Numbered from the stretch's first letter, positions 8,985 through 19,011 are shown. The stretch is DNA of 64,000 nucleotides from Roseiarcus sp036489975 (GCA_036489975.1 DASXES010000002.1:21223-85222), one strand, 5' to 3'. The notes: a model not told the origin generated them from the letters alone. A program made the numbers and translations.

Positions 8985-10187
8985 ATGCGTGAAGCCGTCA
9001 TCGTCTCAACCGCCCGCACGCCGATCGGCAAGGCCTATCGCGGCGCGTTCAACGACACCCAGGCGCAGGCGCTGGGCGGGCACGCGGTCGCGAACGCCCT
9101 GACGCGCGCCCGCGTCGAGCCGGGCGAGATCGACGACGTGGTGATGGGCGCGGCGCTCCAGCAAGGCGCGCAAGGCGGCAATGTCGCCCGCCAGTGCGCC
9201 TTGCGCGCCGGGCTGCCGACCAGCGTCGCCGGCATGTCGCTCGACCGGCAATGCGCCTCGGGCCTGATGGCGATCGCCACCGCCGCGAAGGAAATCATCG
9301 ACGACGGCATGAGCGTCACCATTGGCGGCGGACTCGAATCGATTTCGCTCGTCCAGAACGACAAAATGAACCGCTATCGCGCTCTAGATCCCTGGCTCGT
9401 CGAGCACCGCAACGACCTCTACATGAGCATGCTCGAGACGGCCGAGATCGTCGCGGAGCGCTACCAGGTCACGCGGACGCGCCAGGACGAATATGCGCTG
9501 CAGTCGCAGCAAAGGACCGCCGCGGCCCAAGCCTCCGGCCGGTTCGACTCCGAGATCGCGCCCTTGCCCAGCGTGATGAAAGTCGCCGACAAAGCGACCG
9601 GCGCGGTCTCGGACAAGCCGATCACCTTGAAGCAGGACGAGGGGCCGCGCGCCGACACGACCTTGGCTGGCCTCTCCGCGCTGAAGCCGGTGTTCGCCGA
9701 CGGGCAGCGGGTCAAAGCCGGCTCGTTCATCACCGCCGGCAACGCCTCGCAATTGTCCGACGGCGCCAGCGCCTGCGTGCTCATGGACGCCAAGCTCGCG
9801 AGCCAGCGCAACCTTCAGCCGCTCGGGATCTATCGCGGCATGGCGGTGGCCGGCTGCGATCCGGACGAGATGGGGATTGGCCCCGTGTTCGCGGTGCCGA
9901 AGCTGCTCAAGGCGCATGGCCTCAAGGTGGACGACATCGGCCTTTGGGAATTGAACGAGGCGTTCGCCGTTCAGGTCATCTACTGCCGCGACCGGCTCGG
10001 CATCGACAACGACAAGCTCAACGTCGACGGCGGCGCGATCGCGGTCGGCCACCCCTACGGCATGAGCGGGGCGCGCATGACGGGCCATGCGCTGATCGAA
10101 GGGAAAAGGCGCGGCGCCCGTTATGTCGTCGTGACCATGTGCGTCGGTGGCGGCATGGGCGCGGCCGGCCTGTTCGAAATCGCCTGA
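8985..10187 (+). CDS. Acetyl-CoA C-acyltransferase (thiolase)
   Basis: 400 residues, a full-length type-II thiolase. The nucleophilic Cys lies in LDRQCASGLMA (about residue 90), the His in VGHPYGMSGAR (about 355) and the second acid/base Cys in MCVGGGMGAA (about 386); NEAFAVQ is also present. It cleaves 3-ketoacyl-CoA to acetyl-CoA, completing beta-oxidation with the FadB/J-like enzyme upstream. ATG 8985 follows a GGAGCACCCGGAGA purine-rich stretch. The gene is separated from its usual partner by the membrane gene and brnTA. A biosynthetic acetoacetyl-CoA thiolase role is less likely, given the neighbour. Confidence 0.94.
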   Translation: MREAVIVSTARTPIGKAYRGAFNDTQAQALGGHAVANALTRARVEPGEIDDVVMGAALQQGAQGGNVARQCALRAGLPTSVAGMSLDRQCASGLMAIATAAKEIIDDGMSVTIGGGLESISLVQNDKMNRYRALDPWLVEHRNDLYMSMLETAEIVAERYQVTRTRQDEYALQSQQRTAAAQASGRFDSEIAPLPSVMKVADKATGAVSDKPITLKQDEGPRADTTLAGLSALKPVFADGQRVKAGSFITAGNASQLSDGASACVLMDAKLASQRNLQPLGIYRGMAVAGCDPDEMGIGPVFAVPKLLKAHGLKVDDIGLWELNEAFAVQVIYCRDRLGIDNDKLNVDGGAIAVGHPYGMSGARMTGHALIEGKRRGARYVVVTMCVGGGMGAAGLFEIA

Positions 10188-10207
10188 ATCTTCAAGAACG
10201 TTCGCTC

Positions 10208-11155
10208 GTGGCCGACTCTAACCCCATAGCTCCGCTCGCAGCCTTTCGCGGGCAAAAGCCCCCGGCGCCGGCATGGTTCGAACGCGTTGTCGCAATCGAG
10301 CCCGAGCGGACGTTCGTCGCCGTCGAGGGCGCTGAGGTCGAGACCCTCGCCTGGGGCGAGCGCGGCAAGCCAGGCCTGATCCTGCTGCACGGCGGCGCCG
10401 CGCACGCGGATTGGTGGAGCTTCATCGCGCCGTTCTTTGCCGGCGAACGACGCGTCGTCGCGCCGACGTTCAGCGGCATGGGGCGCTCGGACTGGCGCTC
10501 CTCCTACAGCTTCGGCCAGTTCGTCCGCGAGGCCCGCGAAGTGGGCCGTGAAGCCGGCGCGTTCGAGGCCGGCCCGCCCGTTGTCGTCGGGCACTCGTTC
10601 GGCGGGCGTATCGCGGTCGGGCTCGCGCATGATTTTGGCGACGAGCTCGCCGCGGCGGTGATGGTCGATCCGCCCTTCTTCGCGCCGCAGAACCAGCGCA
10701 ATCCCGCGCCCCCCCGGCCGAACTCGCGCGAGCATAGCGTGCGGCCCTCGCTCGAAGCCGTTATCGCCCGCTTCCGCCTCGCCCCGCCGCAGGCCTGCTT
10801 CAATCTCTTCATTCTCGACTTCATCGCCCGCCGCTCGGTGCGAAAGGGGGTCGACGCAGAGGGCAATGCGACCTGGTCCTTGAGCTTCGATCCGCATTTC
10901 TGGGAAAAGTTCGGGCGGCTCGATCCGGTCGCGATGGTCAAGGGCGCACGTTCGCCCCTCGCAATCCTTCGCGGGGCGAAGTCCCAGCTCTTTCAGGCCG
11001 AGGACGCTGCCTATCTTCGAAGCCTCATCGCTCCCGGCTCGCCTTGTGTCGAGATCCCCGAGGCCGAGCATCACGTGATGATCGACCAGCCACTGGCCTT
11101 CGTCGCCGCGCTGCGCGCGCTGCTCGCGGCGTGGCCGGCGGCGAAGGTGGGGTAG
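10208..11155 (+). CDS. Alpha/beta hydrolase
   Basis: 315 residues from the GTG at 10208; no ATG is available before the conserved fold begins, and the frame is open far upstream only as a shadow of the thiolase. Fold markers are LILLHGGAAHADWW (oxyanion loop), FSGMGRSDWR, the nucleophile elbow VVGHSFGGR, and EHHVMIDQPL near the C terminus supplying the His. It is cytoplasmic. It sits 20 bp after the thiolase and is probably co-transcribed with it, so it may act as an acyl ester or thioester hydrolase linked to fatty-acid breakdown, but this is inferred from position only. Confidence 0.82.
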   Translation: MADSNPIAPLAAFRGQKPPAPAWFERVVAIEPERTFVAVEGAEVETLAWGERGKPGLILLHGGAAHADWWSFIAPFFAGERRVVAPTFSGMGRSDWRSSYSFGQFVREAREVGREAGAFEAGPPVVVGHSFGGRIAVGLAHDFGDELAAAVMVDPPFFAPQNQRNPAPPRPNSREHSVRPSLEAVIARFRLAPPQACFNLFILDFIARRSVRKGVDAEGNATWSLSFDPHFWEKFGRLDPVAMVKGARSPLAILRGAKSQLFQAEDAAYLRSLIAPGSPCVEIPEAEHHVMIDQPLAFVAALRALLAAWPAAKVG

Positions 11156-11160
11156 CCTGA

Positions 11161-13263
11161 TTATTCCAGCCTGACCGTCACCGCGTCCGACGCGCCCTTG
11201 GCGTCTGTAACCGTCACGCGGGCGAAGCCGGCGCCGTCCGGCTTCCAGGCCGATTGGCGCCGGATCTCGGCTTCGCCCACCGGCGCGCCATTGACGAACC
11301 AGGTGAACGGCGGCGCGCCGCCGAGCGCCTTCAGAGCCAGCGGATGATCGGGCATGCCCTCTTTGAGGCCGAGGTCGATACGCGCGCCGTCGGGCGGGAA
11401 GGCGATCTTGAGCGAGGCTGCCTGTGATGCGCCGAAGCTCTTCGGCGCATCCTGCCGCAGCCGTCGCAAAGGCGGCGGGAGATCGGCGGTGATGGCCGCT
11501 CTCAGGACGCCCCTGGGCGCCGGGATCGGCTCGATGCTACGGCCGAGCCGCTCGAAAGCGTCGAACAGGATCGGCGCCGCCGCCTCGCGGCCGATGAGGC
11601 CGGCCGTTGGGCCATTGTCGGGCCGTCCGACCCAGACCGCGATCGTGGTCCGCCGGTCGAAGCCAATCGCCAGCGCGTCGCGGAAGCCGTAGGACGTGCC
11701 GGTCTTGAAGGCGATCCGGCCTTTGAGCGCATTGGCGGGCGGCGGCGCCCCGCGCAGGATGTCTCCGACGTAATAAGCCGCGACCGGATCGGTCACGCGG
11801 CGCTCGCCAATGACCGGCGGTTGACCGTCGAGCCGCTCGACGAGCGGAGGCGCCTCGCCGCCGCGGGCGAGGCCGGCGTAAAGCCGCGCAAGATCGGTGA
11901 GCGAAATGCCCAACCCGCCAAGGCCGATGGCGAGGCCGATCGGCGTGTCTTTCGGCAACGCGATCTCGGCGCCGGCGCTGTGGAGGCGAGCGAGAAACGT
12001 CGCTGGACCGACAGCGGACAAGAGCTCGACCGCGGGCAGGTTGAGCGACATCTGCAGCGCCTTGCGCGCCGTCACCGCGCCCTCGTAGCCGAGATTGAAA
12101 TTCTCAGGCGCATAAGCCCCGTAGCGCATCGGCCGGTCGAACAGCCGCGTCTCCGGATGGGCGAGGCCCTGTTCGAACGCCAGCGCATAGATGAACGGTT
12201 TCAGCGCCGAGCCCGGCGAGCGGGGCGAGCGCGACATGTCGATCGCGCCGTCGCGCGAGGTGTCGTCATAGCCGGCTGAGCCCACGCGGGCGCGAATTTC
12301 GCCACTCGCATTGTCGATGACGACGATCGCCCCCGACAGTCTTGAGCCAAGCCGCGCGACGCTCTCCTTCGCCAGCGTCTCAAGCTTCGCCTGCAGGCGC
12401 GCGTCGATCGAGAGTTTGATGACTTTAGCCTCTCGGTCGGCGACGACGGCCTCTTCTGCGGCATGAGCGGCGAGCGCAGGAAAGGCGAGACGCGCCTCAG
12501 GAACCGGTTCGCGCTTGGCCGCCGCAACGTCGGCGCTGCTGATCAGGCCCCGCGCGGCGACACGGTCGAGCACGCGGTCGCGGGCGGCGCGCGCGACCTT
12601 AGGCGAGCGATCCGGCCGGCGCGCCTCGGGCGATTGCGGCAGCGCGACCAGAAGCGCCGCCTCGGCAAGGGTCAGCCGTAGCGGCTCCTTGCCGAAATAG
12701 GCGAGCGAGGCCGCCCGCACGCCCTCGAGATTGCCGCCGAACGGAGCCAGCGTGAGATAGCGGTCGAGCGTTCCAGACCTGCCGACTTCGCGCTCGATCT
12801 CGAGCGCGCGGGCGATCTGCCTGAGCTTGGCGGCGATCGTGCGATCTGGCCGCGGCTCGATCAGCCGCGCGACCTGCATCGGCAGGGTCGAACCGCCGGA
12901 CACCACATGGCCGCGCATCAGCCATTGCGCGCCGGCGCGAATAAGCGCGCGAAGGTCGACGCCGTTGTGCTCATAGAACCGCCCGTCCTCGTAGGCGACC
13001 AGCATCGCGACGTAGCGCGGATCGACGTCATGCGTGGTCGCCGGCAACCGCCAGCGGCCGTCGGGCAGAGTGAAGGGCCTGAGCAGCCGACCGTCGCGGT
13101 CGACGACGATCGTCGAGCCTTCGCGCGACGCGGCAAGATCGAGCGGGCCGAGGCTTGCGACGTATCGCTTCCATGCGACGGACGCGCCGAAACCTGCCGC
13201 TGCGATGAGCGTGAGCACAGCGGCGAGCGCGATGACGATGAGGCGGCGAGGAACACGCGTCAT
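11161..13263 (-). CDS. pbpC: Penicillin-binding protein 1C
   Basis: 700 residues from the ATG at 13263. An upstream in-frame ATG at 13413 exists, but the extra 50 codons would read through a palindromic repeat. There is an N-terminal membrane anchor (about residues 5-30), a GT51 glycosyltransferase domain (VAYEDGRFYEHNGVD with catalytic Glu, GGSTLPMQVARL), then a transpeptidase domain with SPGSALK (SxxK) and FKTGTSYGF (KTG), and a C-terminal PbpC-specific domain (about 600-700). It polymerises and cross-links peptidoglycan. The gene lies directly downstream of the alpha-2-macroglobulin gene on the same strand, a pairing conserved across many bacteria in which the two are thought to defend and repair the envelope together. 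Confidence 0.96.
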   Translation of the reverse strand: MTRVPRRLIVIALAAVLTLIAAAGFGASVAWKRYVASLGPLDLAASREGSTIVVDRDGRLLRPFTLPDGRWRLPATTHDVDPRYVAMLVAYEDGRFYEHNGVDLRALIRAGAQWLMRGHVVSGGSTLPMQVARLIEPRPDRTIAAKLRQIARALEIEREVGRSGTLDRYLTLAPFGGNLEGVRAASLAYFGKEPLRLTLAEAALLVALPQSPEARRPDRSPKVARAARDRVLDRVAARGLISSADVAAAKREPVPEARLAFPALAAHAAEEAVVADREAKVIKLSIDARLQAKLETLAKESVARLGSRLSGAIVVIDNASGEIRARVGSAGYDDTSRDGAIDMSRSPRSPGSALKPFIYALAFEQGLAHPETRLFDRPMRYGAYAPENFNLGYEGAVTARKALQMSLNLPAVELLSAVGPATFLARLHSAGAEIALPKDTPIGLAIGLGGLGISLTDLARLYAGLARGGEAPPLVERLDGQPPVIGERRVTDPVAAYYVGDILRGAPPPANALKGRIAFKTGTSYGFRDALAIGFDRRTTIAVWVGRPDNGPTAGLIGREAAAPILFDAFERLGRSIEPIPAPRGVLRAAITADLPPPLRRLRQDAPKSFGASQAASLKIAFPPDGARIDLGLKEGMPDHPLALKALGGAPPFTWFVNGAPVGEAEIRRQSAWKPDGAGFARVTVTDAKGASDAVTVRLE

Positions 13264-13267
13264 GCCG

Positions 13268-13410
13268 TGCCCTCGCCTGTCGGCGAGGCCCTCATCCGGC
13301 CCTTCGGGCCACCTTCTCCCCGAGGGAGAAGGGAGGGGCGCCCCTTCCCCCCTGGGGGAAGGTGGACGCGCCAAAGGCGCGGCCGGATGCGGGTCTCGCC
13401 TGACGAGCGC
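13268..13410. repeat. Palindromic REP/RIME-like element between pbpC and the macroglobulin gene
   Basis: A short hairpin CCTCGCC-tgtc-GGCGAGG (13271-13288) precedes a longer palindrome, about 13289-13394: outer arms CCTCATCCGGCC and GGCCGGATGCGGG, inner CACCTTCTCCCC and GGGGGAAGGTGG, and small hairpins GGCCCTTCGGGCC and GCGCCAAAGGCGC. It is the same family as the element at 4032-4110. As RNA it would fold into a strong branched hairpin between the two genes and may lower pbpC expression relative to the upstream gene. Confidence 0.8.
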
Positions 13411-13416
13411 CATGCC

Positions 13417-16400
13417 TCACTTCGCCTTCACCTCCAGGTCGCCAAAGGCGGTGCGGCCGTAGCGGTCCGGGTCGTACATGTCCTCGGCCGTCGCTGGCGG
13501 ATAGATGTAGCGGCCGGGCGCGACGGCGCGCACCACGTAGGCCATGGTGATGAACGCCGACTGGCCCTCGGCCCGATCGAAGGCCGCCACGAAACGGTCG
13601 TCGCGATATTCGGTGTGCGTAGGCTCGACGTCCTTGCTGAGCCAGGAGAAGGCTTCGACCGAGCCGCCGTCGACCAGAGCCGGATTGTCGATCTCAAGCC
13701 CTGCAGGCAGACGGTCGACGACGAGCAGCCGCGCATAGCGCGCTTGCGCCTCCGTCACTTTCAGCGACACCACGACGCGCTCGTTCTGCGCCATGCTTTG
13801 CAGCGCGTCGAGCTTCGTCCCGTCGAGCTTGTAAAACGATCGTTCGATCGCATAGCCCTTGGCGACCGCCGGGTCCGGCTCGATCGGCGCGCCCGAAACC
13901 GAGACGACGAGTCGCGCCGGATTCTGCCCGGCATTGGCGATGACTATGGATCGCCCAGGCAGCGACGGTCCGCTCCATCGCCGATAGAGCGCGCCTTTGA
14001 CCGGCTCGCCATCGACGCGAAACTGAGCAAGCGATGCATGCTCGGCGAGCCCCTCGGCGGCAAGCGTCATCCAGTTCATTTCCTGTGTGCTGAGAAACGA
14101 GCGCTCGGCCCTCGCCTGTTCGAGGACGGCGCCGGCGCGCGCGATCGCGTCGCCCTCGATAGCGCCGAGCTTGGCCTCGGCGACGAGCGCGAGCACGGCC
14201 GCAGCGTCACGCAGCCGCGAGCCATAATCGGACCGCGAGCCCTCGTCGCGCTCGGCGTCAAGGGCTTTGAGCGCCGCGCCGAAGGCGCTCGTCGCGCGCG
14301 CCTGGTCGCCGAGCATCGCGAGCGCGGCCGCAAGCTGAGCCTTGGCCAGCGGCGACGTGAACGCTTCGAGCTTGGCGTCGGTGAGATAGCGCAGGTCGCC
14401 AATGACGGGTCGCCCGTTGCGGGCGAGAACATAGAGCGCGTAGGCGATCGCCGCGGCGTTATCTTTGTTCGGCTCGGGCGCGTTGACAACCTCGTTGCGC
14501 AGCCGGTCAAGCGCCTGATCGAAGGCTTGTTGCGGCATAGAGAAATTGCGCTCGCGCGCGCGGGTCAGAAAGTCGGTGACGAAGGCGTCGAGCCAAGCGT
14601 CGTCATCGTTGCTGTCGGCGCTCCACATGCCAAAGGCGCCGCTCGCGCTCTGGCGGCTGAGCTCGCGCTCGATCGCCTGGTTGATCCGGGCGTCGAGATC
14701 GGGGTCGACGCCGAGATGCTCGATCGAAGCGAGACGGTTCACGTAGAGCAGCGGCATGGCGATACTGACCGTCTGCTCCGAACAGCCGTAGGGGTAGCGT
14801 TGCAACGCGGCGAGCAGCGCCGGCGCGTCGAACGCGCCGAAGGGCGAAGCGGAGATCGCGATCGAGCCCGTGCCGGGAATGAAATCGGCGAGAAGATCGC
14901 CCGAGATGGTCTGGCTTGCTCCGCCCGGCAGAGGCGTCACCGTGCGCCGATAGGAGTCGGGCGCGCCTGACGCGATGCCGAGGCGGAAATGCTGGGTGAG
15001 ATCCGTCTTTGGCCCCGTGAGCCTCAGGTCAAGCTCGGCGACGCCAACGCCAGCCGCTGCAATCGGCATCGCCAATGATTTGCGTTGATGCAGGTCGAGG
15101 CGCACCGACTTGGTCATTGCGTCCGCATCGGCGGTCAGCGGCCCGTGGATGTCGAGGTCGAGCTCGTACTCGCCGGCGTCACCCTCGACATTGTCGATCT
15201 CGACATGCATTTCGGAGCGGTCGCCGACATTGAGGAAACGCGGCAGGGTGGCGGCGACTACGACCGAGTCGCGCACGACGACGTCGGCCTGCCCGGACCC
15301 GACCTTGTCCTTCGCCCAGGCGACAGTGGTCAGCCGCACCGAACCATTGAACGCCGGCAGGTCGAACGAGACGGACGCGTTGCCCTGGTCGTCGACCTTG
15401 ACGACGCCGGAGAACAGGGCAAGCGGCTCTTGCGTCGGCAGATTGCCTTCGACGCCGCCGCTGGAATCGCCGCCGGTGTGGATGGCGCCGGCCGCGCCCT
15501 GCATGCCGTCGATCAGCATGCCCCAGAGATCGCGGATCTCGACCGGCAGCTTGCGCTGCCCGAAGAAATAAGCGTTCGCGTCAGGCGTCTTGAATCCCGT
15601 CAGATTGAGAATGCCGATGTCGACCGCCGAGACGGTGACGCGCGCCTCCTCGCCCGGCGCGAGGCCCGCAAGATGAATGGGCAGCGTCATCGACTGGCGC
15701 GGCCTCGCCAGCGGCGGCGCGTCGAGCTTGACGTCGAGCGTATGCGAGCCGCGATCGATGGCGAACCAGGCCAGCCCAAGCGCGCGGCCGGGCATGCGCT
15801 TCGCCCCAACGTCGAGCGGGCGATGGGTCAGCGCGACGGCGTACGCGCCGGGCCCCCAGTCGCCTCCGACAGAAAACGGAACGACGTTGTCGCCGGAGAC
15901 AAGATCCACGTCGATGAAGCGCCCGATCTTGTCCCCGACCAGCGCGATCGTCGCCTTGCCCGCGAAGGCCGACGCAATGCGCAATTTCGCCTGTTCGCCC
16001 GCCGCGTAATTGGTCTTGTCGAGGGTCACGACCACATTATCGGGCGTGTCGGCGCTGGCCGTCCCCGACCAGCCGACGTCGAACGCGACGCTCGTCTGCT
16101 CGCCGTCGAGCGTCTTGACGTCCAGCCGATGCGCGCCCCAGCCGACGCGGCCGGAAAACTTCGCGGCCACGTCAGCGCCAATGTCGATCGTACCGCTCGC
16201 AATGCGCTTCGAGGACTTGACGGATTCGTAGCTCCAACGGCCGTCAGGATTGAACCACTGGTAGTCGTTGGTGACCTGATAGAGCGACCATTCCGCGCCT
16301 TTGCGCGCGATCCGCGCGCCGTCCGGTGCAATAGCGATCGCCTCGAACGTCGCGACATCGCCCGCGCTCAACGAGGCGTCGAAGTCTTTTTTGATCCCGA

Positions 16401-18657
16401 CCGCTACGCCCTTCGCGCGCACAGGCAACACGAGCGTGCGCTCGACCGTGCGTCCGCCGGGCTCGCCAACGTCGACGATCAGTTTCGCTTCAAGCGGGCG
16501 CGTGCTCGCGCCGTCCGGCAATTCGACCGAAAGGTCGGCATGGCCCTTGTCGTCGGTCTCAACCTTGTCGGAAAACTGAGTCTCGAGGGTGGTGAAATCG
16601 TCGTCGGCGAGGCCCGCGACGTAGCCAGGAAAACCGGCGAGCGCCCCGCCTTCGACCGCCTGCAGCCGAATGGCGCCGGTGACATCGAGCCCGCTCGCCG
16701 GCGCGCCATAGAGGAAGCGCGCATCAAGTGAAAAGGCAACCGGTTCGCCGGGGGCGATGACAGGCTTCGCTGCATGAAGCGTGAAATCGAGCCGCTCAGG
16801 AATGTAGTCCTCGAGCAGGAACTCGACTCGGCCGATGCTCGGGCCCTTCGGATCCGCGTAGGCCTCGATCGACCACTTGCCTGCGGCCGAGCCCGGCAGC
16901 AACGGTATGGCGTAGGCGCGGCCGCCGAGACCCTGGTCGGGCAGCGTCGCGCGCCGATACTCGACGCCGTCCGGCCGCTTGACCACGAGCGTCAGGGCCA
17001 AGCCGGATTTCGCGACGCCTTTCGAGTCGCGCAGAAGAGCGGTTGCGAACACGGTTTCGCCGGAGCGGTAGACACCGCGCTCGGTGTAAAGAAACGCGTC
17101 CAGCGCGGCAGGCGGATCGCGGCCGGCGACGCCGCGGTCGGTGAGGTCGAACGCGTTCTGGGCGAGGCTGAGAAATCCGTAGTCGCCGGCGAGGGTTGCG
17201 ACCAGAAGGCCGGGCGCCGAACCGCCCTTGCCGCGCGACAAGCCCGGATCGAAATCGGCCCGCCCGTCGACGCCGGTCGTCTTCGTCGCCAGCACTTCGT
17301 TGTTGCGCGCGATAAGCCTGAGCTCGACGCCCGGGAGTGGCCCGGCGGTCCCCAGCGACTGGACGAGCGCGTGCACGCCGTCGTCGCCGGAGATCGCGGT
17401 GAGTCCCAGGTCCGAGACCACCATCCATTGCGCCGCGAGCTGCACGCTCTCGTCTGCGCTGGCGTCGGCGGGATTCGAGGCGCCCTTCCACGGCCGCGCG
17501 GTGATCACATAGACGCCCGGCTCGAGCTTGCCGACCGCGTCAAGCACCGGAAAGTCGGTCACGACGTCCTGATTGAGCGCGGCGGCGACGTCCATCGTCC
17601 CGCTCCAGACTTTCGCTCCGTCCTGCGAGGCGATCTCCTGCGCGCGCGACGAGTCGATGGGTTTCAGAAAGTCGTCGCGATTGACGGTCGCCAGCAGATT
17701 GCGATCGCCTATGCGATAGACGTCGATCGAGACTTTGTCCGTGTTGACGGTGACGAGGGGCGCGCCCTTCTGGCCCTCACGCGGCAACACATAGGCCCGG
17801 CCGGCGAAATGCGCCTGCGGCGAGCGGTCGCGCACGTAGATCTCATAGTCAGCGGATTTGAGCAGCGATTCGCCGACCGCCGAGGGCAGGCCCTGCCGCA
17901 GCACGATCGCGTAGCGCTCGCCATGCTTGAGGCCCTCGACGCAGATCTGCTGGTCCTCGTTCGAGATGGCGGTATCGCTCGATCCCGACACCGCGACATA
18001 GGGCGAAAAATCGGTGCGGCGCGCGAGCGGCTCCGAGAAGTTGAAACAGACGCGCGGCAGCGCGGATTCGTTGTCAACCTTGTAGTCGAGGATGCGGAAC
18101 CCGTGCTCGGCGCGCATCGCCTCGTAGGTCTTGCGCACGTCAATGGAGTCCCGGCGGTCGAGCGAGGCTTTCAGGGCGTCGAGCGCGGGGCGCCATTGCT
18201 CGTGGCGCGCGAGCAGATCAGCGAGCATGGCGAGCGCCTCGGCCTGGGCGTCCGGCGTCGTCGAATGCTGATAGGCGGCGTAGGCCGCGGTCGCGCCCTG
18301 TGTGACCATTTGGTAGCGGTCGTTCGCCTTGGCGTCGTCCGCCGCAGCGGCAATCCCGGCAAAGCTGAGCCAGTTGGCTGGGTCCTTGGGCGCAGCGGTG
18401 ATCGCGGCGCCCGCGAGTTTTTCGGCGTCGGCGAAATTGGAGCCCATGACAGCTCTGGCGGCCTCGGCCAGCAATTGCTGCGGCGTCTTGCCCTTGACCT
18501 GCGCGCCGATCGCGGCGGTCGCGATGCGTAGAGTCTCCGTCAGGCGAACAGTATCGCTCGCCATCTCCTCGCGCGCGAAGGGTTTGGTTTCGGCGGCGAC
18601 GGCGCTTCCGGCAAGCAGGACGAGCAGAAGGGCGAGCGAGCGCAGAGCGTGAAGCAT
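13417..18657 (-). CDS. Alpha-2-macroglobulin family protein (YfhM-like protease inhibitor)
   Basis: 1746 residues from the ATG at 18657, which directly starts a signal peptide (MLHALRSLALLLVLLAGSAVAA). The size and domain run fit bacterial alpha-2-macroglobulins: an N-terminal helical region with Sel1/TPR-like repeats (about 50-190), several macroglobulin beta domains, and a thioester domain with GCSEQT (about residue 1288), a CxEQ thioester that traps attacking proteases covalently. It acts in the periplasm. Many homologues carry a lipobox Cys; none is seen at the cleavage site here, so it may be soluble. The downstream pbpC supports the envelope-defence role known for this pair. Confidence 0.95.
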   Translation of the reverse strand: MLHALRSLALLLVLLAGSAVAAETKPFAREEMASDTVRLTETLRIATAAIGAQVKGKTPQQLLAEAARAVMGSNFADAEKLAGAAITAAPKDPANWLSFAGIAAAADDAKANDRYQMVTQGATAAYAAYQHSTTPDAQAEALAMLADLLARHEQWRPALDALKASLDRRDSIDVRKTYEAMRAEHGFRILDYKVDNESALPRVCFNFSEPLARRTDFSPYVAVSGSSDTAISNEDQQICVEGLKHGERYAIVLRQGLPSAVGESLLKSADYEIYVRDRSPQAHFAGRAYVLPREGQKGAPLVTVNTDKVSIDVYRIGDRNLLATVNRDDFLKPIDSSRAQEIASQDGAKVWSGTMDVAAALNQDVVTDFPVLDAVGKLEPGVYVITARPWKGASNPADASADESVQLAAQWMVVSDLGLTAISGDDGVHALVQSLGTAGPLPGVELRLIARNNEVLATKTTGVDGRADFDPGLSRGKGGSAPGLLVATLAGDYGFLSLAQNAFDLTDRGVAGRDPPAALDAFLYTERGVYRSGETVFATALLRDSKGVAKSGLALTLVVKRPDGVEYRRATLPDQGLGGRAYAIPLLPGSAAGKWSIEAYADPKGPSIGRVEFLLEDYIPERLDFTLHAAKPVIAPGEPVAFSLDARFLYGAPASGLDVTGAIRLQAVEGGALAGFPGYVAGLADDDFTTLETQFSDKVETDDKGHADLSVELPDGASTRPLEAKLIVDVGEPGGRTVERTLVLPVRAKGVAVGIKKDFDASLSAGDVATFEAIAIAPDGARIARKGAEWSLYQVTNDYQWFNPDGRWSYESVKSSKRIASGTIDIGADVAAKFSGRVGWGAHRLDVKTLDGEQTSVAFDVGWSGTASADTPDNVVVTLDKTNYAAGEQAKLRIASAFAGKATIALVGDKIGRFIDVDLVSGDNVVPFSVGGDWGPGAYAVALTHRPLDVGAKRMPGRALGLAWFAIDRGSHTLDVKLDAPPLARPRQSMTLPIHLAGLAPGEEARVTVSAVDIGILNLTGFKTPDANAYFFGQRKLPVEIRDLWGMLIDGMQGAAGAIHTGGDSSGGVEGNLPTQEPLALFSGVVKVDDQGNASVSFDLPAFNGSVRLTTVAWAKDKVGSGQADVVVRDSVVVAATLPRFLNVGDRSEMHVEIDNVEGDAGEYELDLDIHGPLTADADAMTKSVRLDLHQRKSLAMPIAAAGVGVAELDLRLTGPKTDLTQHFRLGIASGAPDSYRRTVTPLPGGASQTISGDLLADFIPGTGSIAISASPFGAFDAPALLAALQRYPYGCSEQTVSIAMPLLYVNRLASIEHLGVDPDLDARINQAIERELSRQSASGAFGMWSADSNDDDAWLDAFVTDFLTRARERNFSMPQQAFDQALDRLRNEVVNAPEPNKDNAAAIAYALYVLARNGRPVIGDLRYLTDAKLEAFTSPLAKAQLAAALAMLGDQARATSAFGAALKALDAERDEGSRSDYGSRLRDAAAVLALVAEAKLGAIEGDAIARAGAVLEQARAERSFLSTQEMNWMTLAAEGLAEHASLAQFRVDGEPVKGALYRRWSGPSLPGRSIVIANAGQNPARLVVSVSGAPIEPDPAVAKGYAIERSFYKLDGTKLDALQSMAQNERVVVSLKVTEAQARYARLLVVDRLPAGLEIDNPALVDGGSVEAFSWLSKDVEPTHTEYRDDRFVAAFDRAEGQSAFITMAYVVRAVAPGRYIYPPATAEDMYDPDRYGRTAFGDLEVKAK

Positions 18658-19011
18658 GGGCGACCCTATCAATTTTTCAGCGCGTCCTTGCGCTGTGAAT
18701 TTAGCACGCGGTTTAGGCGCGTTGGATGAAAAACACCCGCGGATACTTCAACAAATGTGGCGCGACCACCGGCGAGACGGGGCTCATGAGCAAAGCCGCC
18801 CGCCTGGCCGTCTGGCGCGTCTAGTTTCGAGACAGCCTCGATCCAGTTCAGAGCCTCATCATTTACGCTCCGCGACGAAATCGCCCTTTGTGTTTCCCCA
18901 GGCCATTGCCCTTCAGCGACAAGGCGCGCGGCCGGATCTGAATCTTGCGCCTGGTGGGTGACACGCTGAATATAGTGGAAAAACCGGCTGCGGCGTCCTA
19001 GAGAACCCGAC
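18658..19011. other. Intergenic region of about 350 bp, divergent promoters
   Basis: It separates the divergent macroglobulin and methyltransferase genes, so it must carry both promoters. I see no credible gene, riboswitch fold or terminator. Short frames on both strands here lack Shine-Dalgarno sequences and any resemblance to known proteins. A methionine-related riboswitch before a homocysteine methyltransferase would be plausible, but I could not recognise one by eye. Confidence 0.4.

Noticed and set aside
9194..10207. The N-terminal extension of the alpha/beta hydrolase into the thiolase gene
   Set aside because: The extension lies in a shifted frame of the thiolase and is Arg-rich noise; the hydrolase fold begins after GTG 10208.
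13264..13413. The upstream ATG for pbpC at 13413
   Set aside because: It would translate a palindromic repeat; the ATG at 13263 leads directly into the membrane anchor.
12907..18531. Three long plus-strand frames (687, 548 and 585 codons) opposite pbpC and the macroglobulin gene
   Set aside because: Composition is Arg/Asp/Val-rich as expected of antisense shadows; the minus-strand proteins have clear motifs.
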